Assembly (NCBI GenBank): GCA_018812385.1
Contig: JAHJDU010000235.1
Span: 1-8,591, forward strand
Length of the DNA stretch: 8,591 nt
Source: Pseudomonadota bacterium
GTDB lineage: Bacteria > Desulfobacterota > Desulfobacteria > Desulfobacterales > Desulfobacteraceae
Direction of reading: 5' to 3'
The stretch's first letter is position 1. The number at the start of each line of letters is the position of its first letter. Positions 1 to 4,591 of this stretch are shown one piece after another. The notes below the pieces were generated by a model, which worked only from the letters and a program-made list of their open reading frames with translations, was not told the DNA's origin and made no database searches. A program made the translations under genes and the position numbers.

Positions 1-193
1 ACTTAGCCAGATTTTCGTTCATCTTTGCCGGGGGATTAGGCAGAAAAATGATCATGCCCACAATGAGTAGAAAAAACCCCATCCAGACCGCCATCCAGTC
101 TTCCTTGGTATAGAGATCTCTTAGAGATGTCTTGCCTGTCTCGATAACAACATAATCAGGTTCTTTTTGTGATTTTATTGCATCAGCGTTCAT
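1..193 (-). CDS. YeiH-family putative sulfate exporter, N-terminal part
   Basis: Sixty-four codons read from an ATG at 193 and run off the window edge, so the gene is partial. A good ribosome site (AAAGGAGAG) lies 7-8 bases upstream of the ATG. The protein starts with a polar cytoplasmic stretch of about 30 residues, then LYTKEDWMAVWMGFFLL followed by a hydrophobic segment ending in FLPNPP. An 'LYTKEDWWAVWIG'-like entry into the first helix is what I recall for UPF0324/YeiH-type putative sulfate exporters of sulfate-reducing bacteria; these are polytopic inner-membrane proteins whose substrate is not firmly proven. Only the first helix is visible, so the family call rests on recognition of the N-terminus and the transport substrate is inference. 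Confidence 0.55.
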   Translation of the reverse strand, partial: MNADAIKSQKEPDYVVIETGKTSLRDLYTKEDWMAVWMGFFLLIVGMIIFLPNPPAKMNENLAK

Positions 194-232
194 TTTTTTC
201 TCTCCTTTCCTGTTGGGTGTTATATGTACATA

Positions 233-260
233 ATTATAGTAAAATGCAGCGATTGAGGAA
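233..260 (-). promoter_or_regulatory. Candidate promoter for the YeiH-family gene
   Basis: Read on the minus strand there is a perfect -10 box TATAAT (238-233) about 40 bases before the ATG at 193, giving a leader of roughly 30 bases that includes the ribosome site. The -35 region is poor (TTCCTC at 260-255, 16-base spacer). A perfect ten-base palindrome, TATGTACATA (223-232), sits just downstream of the -10 box where a transcription start or operator would fall. The -10 match is seen; promoter activity and any repressor site are inference. Confidence 0.35.
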
Positions 261-315
261 CCACGATTTCCACTTCAGCCAAAGCCAGCAATAAATATGC
301 CATTTTTATTCCTTT

Positions 316-456
316 TCACCAAATACCTGGGAAAAAATGCATCCCCGGCATAGAGCAGACCAGAAATCCTTTTCCCAGCTCACGGAACAGGTCAGGGAAA
401 GTTTTTTTGGCATCCAGGTCATCAATACGCTTAACTTTGAAAAAACCATTTGGCAT
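316..456 (-). CDS. Small open frame of unknown function, possibly a gene remnant
   Basis: An ATG-started frame of 46 residues lies in the 480-base gap between the YeiH-family gene and the pseudouridine synthase. The frame is also open for 13 codons before the ATG, starting after a TGA, and that stretch reads plausibly as protein (ICGGGFAF). The product contains FKVKRIDDLDAKKTFPDLF followed by RELGKGFLVCSMPGMHFF and then a stop. A purine-rich GGAGG lies about 13 bases before the ATG, too far for an ideal ribosome site. The composition looks like a fragment of a folded protein rather than random sequence, but I do not recognise a family. It could be a short real gene or a remnant truncated at both ends. 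I see nothing else supportable in 194-673 except promoter candidates. Confidence 0.25.
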   Translation of the reverse strand: MPNGFFKVKRIDDLDAKKTFPDLFRELGKGFLVCSMPGMHFFPGIW

Positions 457-628
457 AAAAGCGAATCCGCCTCCACAGATTTTGCTTTGTCATGGTTTGT
501 TGATTATTTTTAAATCCTTAGTAAGTTTTAACTGGATTGTCAATAGGTAAATCTGGGGTGATCGTTGTAGGAGGGGTATGGGTTGCAGAAAATCGTTGAG
601 TGCCCTTTTTGGGGGTTCCATTATCGGG

Positions 629-657
629 TTGTGACAAGGTCCGGGTTTTGTTATAGC
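629..657 (+). promoter_or_regulatory. Candidate sigma70-type promoter for the pseudouridine synthase
   Basis: TTGTGA (629-634) and TATAGC (652-657) are separated by 17 bases, each matching four of six consensus positions. Transcription would start near 664. That leaves about 25 bases to the ATG at 689, enough to include the GAGGA ribosome site at 676-680, but too few for an upstream start at 674. The promoter therefore agrees with the start chosen for the gene. Confidence 0.35.
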
Positions 658-688
658 TTTTGCTTAAACTTAAATGAGGATTTCCAAA

Positions 689-1573
689 ATGGTAATTTCT
701 GAATATCACTCCATAGTTGTTATGCCGAAGATTGAAAAGCCCTATCCCTCTGTTCTGGATTTTTTAACAACCCGATTCCCTTTCATTGACAGGGAAATCT
801 GGGAAGCCAGGATCGATGCAGGAAAGGTCCTGACGGAAAAAGGAGATCCAATATCTCAAGACACACCCTACATACCCTTAAAAAAACTCCATTATTTCAG
901 AGAAATGGAAGCGGAATCCATCATTCCCTTCACGGAAAGAATCCTCTTCTGCAATGAAGAACTGCTTGTGGCCTGTAAACCCCACTTTCTTCCAGTAACG
1001 CCCGGGGGACCTTATGTGAACGAGTGTCTGCTTCACCGTCTTAAAAAAAGAACCAATAACAATGATCTTTCGCCCATCAACAGGATCGACCGGGAAACGG
1101 CAGGACTTGTTCTGTTTTCAATGAACAAAAAAACCAGGGGCAGGTACCAGGAACTGTTCATGAAAGGGGAGGTTGAAAAAACCTATGACGCAGTGACAAA
1201 ATATCCCTGCGCCCCGGAGAAAAGAACATGGACAGTGGAAAACAGGATAGTCAGGGGAGACCCGTGGTTCAGGATGAAAATTGCCCCGGGTAAACCCAAT
1301 GCCATCTCAAAAATAGTCTTTGTGCGGTCATGGGAAAATAGAGCGCTTTTTCAATTAAGCCCGATAACAGGCAAAAAGCATCAGCTGCGGCTGCATCTCA
1401 GCGGATTAGGATTTCCCATCCTCAACGACCGGTATTATCCTGAACTCCTGCCGGAACAAAAAAGGATGTTTGCAGCCCCGCTCCAGCTTCTTGCCAGAAG
1501 GATTCGATTCAAAGATCCCTTGTCAGCAAAACAGGTGACCTATGAATCGGAACGGGTATTGCTCGTTGTTTAG
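689..1573 (+). CDS. RluA-family RNA pseudouridine synthase
   Basis: The 294-residue product should convert specific uridines in rRNA or tRNA to pseudouridine in the cytoplasm; the target site cannot be read from sequence. The first ~75 residues are an N-terminal extension of the S4-like kind (EARIDAGKVLT). The catalytic domain follows: KPHFLPVTPGG (97-107), the motif-II segment NRIDRETAGLVLFS with catalytic Asp134, and a late KKHQLRLHL segment matching the family's conserved RxHQLRxH element. The family usually has His or a similar residue where Asn131 stands. I chose the ATG at 689 because GAGGA lies 8 bases before it; an in-frame ATG at 674 lacks a ribosome site and would add five residues, and a third ATG at 722 has none either. 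It appears to be a single-gene unit, with no clear terminator after it. Confidence 0.88.
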   Translation: MVISEYHSIVVMPKIEKPYPSVLDFLTTRFPFIDREIWEARIDAGKVLTEKGDPISQDTPYIPLKKLHYFREMEAESIIPFTERILFCNEELLVACKPHFLPVTPGGPYVNECLLHRLKKRTNNNDLSPINRIDRETAGLVLFSMNKKTRGRYQELFMKGEVEKTYDAVTKYPCAPEKRTWTVENRIVRGDPWFRMKIAPGKPNAISKIVFVRSWENRALFQLSPITGKKHQLRLHLSGLGFPILNDRYYPELLPEQKRMFAAPLQLLARRIRFKDPLSAKQVTYESERVLLVV

Positions 1574-1750
1574 CAGCAATTTTCTTGGGATTCATAGGGC
1601 CATTGTAGAAATGATCTGTGAAAAAGAAACCCAAAGGACGCAGATGTTTTTTATGGGCAGGAAAATAATTCCATGGCCACCGGATCTGATATCATACGGA
1701 GCTGCCAAAGCCATCAGAGGTTCTCTATTTTCAAAATTATGTTAGCTGTT

Positions 1751-1779
1751 TTGGGCATGATAAATCCCATAACTATTAT
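1751..1779 (+). promoter_or_regulatory. Candidate sigma70-type promoter for the thiol-disulfide cluster
   Basis: TTGGGC (1751-1756) and TATTAT (1774-1779) are spaced by exactly 17 bases, with a predicted start near 1786 and a leader of about 40 bases before the ATG at 1826. A second possible -35, TTGACA at 1787-1792, is perfect but has only a weak -10 (TATTTG, 1811-1816) and would leave almost no leader. Apart from these promoter candidates, the 252 bases from 1574 to 1825 show no gene, RNA or terminator that I can support. Confidence 0.4.
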
Positions 1780-1825
1780 GAATTTCTTGACAAAATATAT
1801 CGATATAGGGTATTTGAAGTCTAAA

Positions 1826-2245
1826 ATGAAAACGATATGTAAAAGCGTACTTTGGTCAATTCTTTTTTCGTGGCTTATTATTTCCGGAACTGCTTACACT
1901 GGCATAAAATGTGATGATTCAGGATGTAGTCTATGCTGCATAACAAGCCCGCTTTCTTCAAAGACTGAAACAGTAATTTCAAACTGTGCAAATAATTCTC
2001 ACTGTGGGCCGATACTTTCTGAAACTTCAAATAAAAAGGATTCTTGCTGCAAAAAAAAGGAACGTTCATTTGAGATGAACCCTTTTTTAATCCCTCAAAA
2101 CCCTGGTTTTCAAATACATTCAATTAATTTTGCGTATACAGGTCCAAGGCCTCGGAATAATAGAACATTAAGGCCTGTTTTTGTTCAGTATAAAACAAGA
2201 CAATCCATTCCCATCTACACCTTAACCCAGTCCTTTCTGTGTTAA
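1826..2245 (+). CDS. Secreted cysteine-rich protein of unknown function, next to dsbB/dsbA
   Basis: I do not recognise a named family. From the ATG at 1826 the product has 139 residues: a positively charged start, a hydrophobic core (VLWSILFSWLIIS) and a likely signal peptidase site after GTA (residue 23). The mature part has nine cysteines, at 29, 34, 37, 38, 54, 60, 74, 75 and 139, including two CC pairs, a lysine run after the second pair, and a cysteine as the very last residue (TQSFLC). A longer frame from 1673 exists, but its first 51 residues look non-coding and lie upstream of or across the candidate promoter. The ribosome site (TTGAAG) is weak. Its place before dsbB and a DsbA-like gene suggests a disulfide-bonded or metal-binding extracytoplasmic protein handled by them; that is inference. 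Confidence 0.6.
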   Translation: MKTICKSVLWSILFSWLIISGTAYTGIKCDDSGCSLCCITSPLSSKTETVISNCANNSHCGPILSETSNKKDSCCKKKERSFEMNPFLIPQNPGFQIHSINFAYTGPRPRNNRTLRPVFVQYKTRQSIPIYTLTQSFLC

Positions 2246-2310
2246 CAAATAGCCTTTCCTTTAGTGAATATAAGCAGATAAGTTCGATAATCATCTTGCT
2301 TTTGTCTATG

Positions 2311-2346
2311 AGCCTTTATCAAGACTGATATGTAGTGATAAAGGCT
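2311..2346 (+). terminator. Strong hairpin between the cysteine-rich gene and dsbB
   Basis: The arms AGCCTTTATCA (2311-2321) and TGATAAAGGCT (2336-2346) pair perfectly over 11 bases around a 14-base loop. Only three T's follow before GATCA, so it is a weak candidate as a Rho-independent terminator and may instead act as an attenuator or mRNA-processing or stability element. A perfect TATAAT (2366-2371) lies 20 bases downstream but has no good -35 and leaves almost no leader before the dsbB ATG. The hairpin may tune dsbB/dsbA expression relative to the gene before it. Confidence 0.45.
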
Positions 2347-2386
2347 TTGATCACAAGAAAAAAAATATAATTTGAAAGATTTTAAA

Positions 2387-2821
2387 ATGTCACAAACAAA
2401 TCAATTGTCCGATAAATACTGGATTATTCTTTTTTCAGCCTGGATTTTAGTCAGTGTGTCAACCCTGGGAAGTATATTTTTCAGTCATGTCATGGAGTTT
2501 GCACCCTGTGTTTTGTGTTGGTACCAAAGAATCTGTTTGTTCCCTCTGGTTATTATCCTGGCCACTGGTCTTTTCCCTTTTGACAAACGAGTTGTGAGGT
2601 ATTCGCTGCCTTTGGCAATTGCAGGCTGGATAATCGCCTTTTACCATAATTTACTGTATTCCGGAATTATTCCACAGGATCTTCAGCCATGCAGTAAAGG
2701 GGTTTCATGTACAGAAAAATACATAGATCTGTTTGGGTTTTTGACAATTCCCATGCTTTCTTTGATTTCGTTTTCAATAATTATAACACTTTTAATTTTC
2801 TTAAAGAGAAGGAGTTCTTAA
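2387..2821 (+). CDS. dsbB: Disulfide bond formation protein B (DsbB/BdbC type)
   Basis: This 144-residue inner-membrane protein should reoxidise its DsbA-like partner and hand the electrons to quinone. Four hydrophobic segments are visible at about 11-33, 49-65, 72-92 and 115-140. The first periplasmic loop carries the diagnostic CVLCWYQR motif (Cys41, Cys44; Arg48 near the quinone site in known DsbB). The second loop has the other redox pair, Cys102 and Cys108 (PCSKGVSC). The short length and compact second loop fit the BdbC-like branch better than E. coli DsbB. I start it at the ATG at 2387, with GAAAG 8 bases upstream; an in-frame TTG at 2372 has no clear ribosome site. The TAA stop is followed immediately by the ATG of the DsbA-like gene, so the two are translated as a pair. 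Confidence 0.93.
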   Translation: MSQTNQLSDKYWIILFSAWILVSVSTLGSIFFSHVMEFAPCVLCWYQRICLFPLVIILATGLFPFDKRVVRYSLPLAIAGWIIAFYHNLLYSGIIPQDLQPCSKGVSCTEKYIDLFGFLTIPMLSLISFSIIITLLIFLKRRSS

Positions 2822-3475
2822 ATGAAATATAAAATATTTGCAGGCACATGCCTTGTATTGATCGGTCTATTTGTGGCAACCAGTTTATACTATAAAAATC
2901 AACAGTCCCGGATGTATGACTTTATGGCCCAAAACAATGCGTCGACTTTTGTAAGAGATCATTCCCAGACACTTGGCAGCGATGATGCAAAAGTCTTTCT
3001 TATTGAATTTATGGACCCGGCCTGTGAAACTTGCGCCGTTTTTTCACCCTTTGTCAAGCAAATGATGAAAGCCAATCCCGGCAAAGTAAAACTTGTGATT
3101 CGATATGCTCCTTTTCATGATGGTGCAGATTACTTTGTGAAAATTCTTGAGGCCGCTAAAAAGCAGGGGAAATATTGGGAGACGCTGGATGTGATGTTTA
3201 AATCCCAGTCCTATTGGGCAAGTCACCATAACCCGCAACCGGAAAAAATATGGCAATTTCTTCCAGAGGCTGGACTTGATTTGGAAAAAATCAAAAAAGA
3301 TATGAATGATCCGGCAATTTTAAAGCTCATTGAGCAGGATCTGGCGGATGCTAAAACGCTTAATGTTCGAAAAACACCAGGTTTTTTTGTCAATGGGAAA
3401 CCACTTGAACCCTTTGGTCGTGAACAATTATATCAATTGATTCAATCGGAAATACGTGCAAATTATTCGAATTAA
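2822..3475 (+). CDS. DsbA/BdbD-like thiol-disulfide oxidoreductase, membrane-anchored
   Basis: The 217-residue product has a hydrophobic segment near residues 5-22 that is best read as an uncleaved signal anchor, placing a thioredoxin-fold domain on the periplasmic side. The fold begins at KVFLIEFMDPACETC with the redox pair Cys68-Glu-Thr-Cys71. A helical insertion typical of the DsbA/DSBA-like family follows, then the cis-proline loop KTPGFFVNGKP (Thr185-Pro186). It should introduce disulfides into exported proteins and be reoxidised by the adjacent DsbB. Its ribosome site, AGAAGGAG, lies within the last codons of dsbB, and the gene starts on the base after the dsbB stop, which strongly indicates co-translation. 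CETC is not the classical CPHC of DsbA, so a different redox potential, and perhaps a dedicated client, is possible. Confidence 0.9.
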   Translation: MKYKIFAGTCLVLIGLFVATSLYYKNQQSRMYDFMAQNNASTFVRDHSQTLGSDDAKVFLIEFMDPACETCAVFSPFVKQMMKANPGKVKLVIRYAPFHDGADYFVKILEAAKKQGKYWETLDVMFKSQSYWASHHNPQPEKIWQFLPEAGLDLEKIKKDMNDPAILKLIEQDLADAKTLNVRKTPGFFVNGKPLEPFGREQLYQLIQSEIRANYSN

Positions 3476-3547
3476 TCATATTACAAACAGGCTGACAGCA
3501 TTTAAGGCCGGCTCTTACGTATTAAATCCCGGAGGAAATCAAACAAT

Positions 3548-3730
3548 ATGAAAAGACTGTTACGTTTAACCCTGGTATTTAGCCTGCCCCTTTTTATTCT
3601 TGCCTGTGGACAGGGGCCAACTTTTTTAAAGGTTGGCGAACCCGCATCAGATTTTTCTCTGGTAGACCGACAGGGTAAAACCTGGACTCTTTCTGAACTT
3701 AAGGGACAGGTGGTCTTTATCAATTTTTGA
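3548..3730 (+). pseudogene. TlpA/ResA-like thioredoxin lipoprotein, truncated before its active site
   Basis: The frame gives 60 residues: a lipoprotein signal with lipobox ILAC (Cys20), then the start of an AhpC/TSA-Redoxin domain (VGEPASDFSLVDRQGKTW, LSELKGQVVFINF). Family members run to 150-190 residues and continue NFWATWCPPC; here a TGA at 3728 follows NF. Shifting frame at the TTTTT run reads on as LMGCSRLCTNDLEACQ, whose second Cys and following acidic segment line up with the expected active-site helix. The decay therefore includes at least one small indel, and similarity fades before trmB. A good GGAGGA lies 11 bases before the ATG. Position 72 bases after the DsbA-like gene suggests it was the last member of the thiol-disulfide operon. 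A functional short lipoprotein is possible but unlikely. A sequencing error in the T run would not restore a full-length protein, because trmB occupies the space. Confidence 0.65.
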
Positions 3731-3808
3731 TGGGATGCTCCCGGTTATGTACAAATGATTTGGAGGCCTGCCAATTACGAGTCAATCAAAAGAACCCAAA
3801 ACAAAACC

Positions 3809-3830
3809 GATATAGTTTTAAATCTATATC
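3809..3830 (-). terminator. Weak AT-rich hairpin at the end of trmB
   Basis: GATATAG (3809-3815) and CTATATC (3824-3830) pair over seven bases with an eight-base loop, overlapping the trmB stop codon. Read on the minus strand the hairpin is followed by GG and then TTTTGTTTT, a plausible tail for an intrinsic terminator of the trmB transcript. The stem has only two G-C pairs, so it is weak, and no T-run follows it on the plus strand for the tlpA remnant. Confidence 0.35.
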
Positions 3831-4485
3831 AGAGCGTGAATGCCATGTATTTGATGGTCAATCCCTTTGACAGGGCCGTGTTCTCAAAGGTGGAAACGAT
3901 GTCACTGCCACCAATCCCGCTGCAATCGATCCCATGAATATTATCTGACGCTGCGACCACGTGCCCGCCCCATTTTTTAACGGAATCCCAGGTATACTTA
4001 TAGAGCAGGTCATTGTCAGTTTTTAAATGCACGATACCTTTGGGGACGAGCAAGTGCGCATATACATCTAAAAATGGGGCGGCAGACAACCTGGATTTGA
4101 TTTCCCGATTTTTTAGATGCGGGTCAGGAAAGGTGAGCCAGATGTCGTGTATCGACTGTTCTAGAAAGAACTCTTTGATACGCTCAATCCGCGCACGAAG
4201 GAAAAGGACATTTTCAAGGCCCTGTTCAAGGGCTTTTTCGGCACCGACACATATGCGATGACTCTTATAGTCGATTCCCACATAAAGTTTGAGAGGATTG
4301 GCAGCGGCAAATGCAAGGCTATACTCTCCTTTGCCGCAACCCAGCTCGAGAATCCTTTCCATACCCTTGTAACGTTCCTGGTACCAAGGGTATGTGCAAG
4401 ATAACCCTGGCTCGCCGAATACGGAAAAAGTCACGTTGGGCAGATGTTTGACACGTTCGTATTTGTGAAGTTTATTCTTTGCCAT
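3829..4485 (-). CDS. trmB: tRNA (guanine-N7-)-methyltransferase TrmB
   Basis: The 218-residue cytoplasmic enzyme should methylate N7 of G46 in the tRNA variable loop using S-adenosylmethionine. The SAM-binding motif I reads ILELGCGKGEYSLAFA (about residues 45-60), motif II includes LYVGIDYKSH, and the TrmB signature appears as IWLTFPDPHLKNR, matching the family FPDPWPKKRH. LKTDND and the final DIVSTFENTALSKG segment correspond to the family's HxKTDN and the conserved C-terminal T-x-[YF]-E-xx-[FA]-xxxG. Length is normal. The ATG at 4485 has only a weak ribosome site (GGTGGAA), but a 39-residue upstream frame overlaps it by 14 bases, so translation may depend on coupling. It probably ends an operon with the 5'-nucleotidase gene and converges on the thiol-disulfide cluster. 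Confidence 0.9.
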   Translation of the reverse strand: MAKNKLHKYERVKHLPNVTFSVFGEPGLSCTYPWYQERYKGMERILELGCGKGEYSLAFAAANPLKLYVGIDYKSHRICVGAEKALEQGLENVLFLRARIERIKEFFLEQSIHDIWLTFPDPHLKNREIKSRLSAAPFLDVYAHLLVPKGIVHLKTDNDLLYKYTWDSVKKWGGHVVAASDNIHGIDCSGIGGSDIVSTFENTALSKGLTIKYMAFTL

Positions 4486-4591
4486 GGAATTGTTCCACCA
4501 GCCCTGCTTCGTATTTGCTTTTAGGAAATGCTGAATTTAGCAGGCCTGATACCTTGCTGTGGATTTCCTGGGTCGGTTTTCGTATTTTCAT
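4472..4591 (-). pseudogene. N-terminal fragment of a GNAT (YhbS-like) acetyltransferase
   Basis: A 39-residue frame starts at an ATG that overlaps the stop of the 5'-nucleotidase gene (ATGA, 4591-4588) and ends at a TAA inside the first codons of trmB, overlapping it by 14 bases. Its sequence runs MKIRKPTQEIHSKVSGLLNS then AFPKSKYEAGLVEQFHGKE. This resembles the start of YhbS-like GNAT acetyltransferases: a short strand, a helix ending in LLxxAF, then an acidic xEAxLVExLR-type segment. The acetyl-CoA-binding part is absent. The natural reading is a gene cut off by a deletion that brought trmB close. It could survive as a leader peptide coupling the nucleotidase and trmB translation. The GNAT call comes from a short segment and is moderate. 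Confidence 0.5.

Noticed and set aside
518..709. Minus-strand 63-residue frame upstream of the pseudouridine synthase
   Set aside because: Pro/Thr-rich composition without a recognisable domain, no ribosome site, and its start lies antisense to the pseudouridine synthase gene. A gene tail cannot be excluded, but it is not supported.
1542..1745. Plus-strand 67-residue frame after the pseudouridine synthase
   Set aside because: It overlaps the end of that gene in another frame, has no ribosome site and no recognisable motif.
1673..1825. Longer N-terminus of the cysteine-rich protein starting at 1673
   Set aside because: The added 51 residues bury the signal peptide, have no ribosome site and cross a good promoter candidate.
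2372..2386. TTG start for dsbB
   Set aside because: Adds five non-conserved residues; the ATG at 2387 has a properly spaced purine-rich site.
3728..3937. Selenocysteine read-through of the TGA in the TlpA-like gene
   Set aside because: Desulfobacterales do use selenocysteine, but the residue would fall at the wrong place relative to the WCxxC motif, the sequence after the TGA in that frame is not thioredoxin-like, and the frame runs antisense into trmB.
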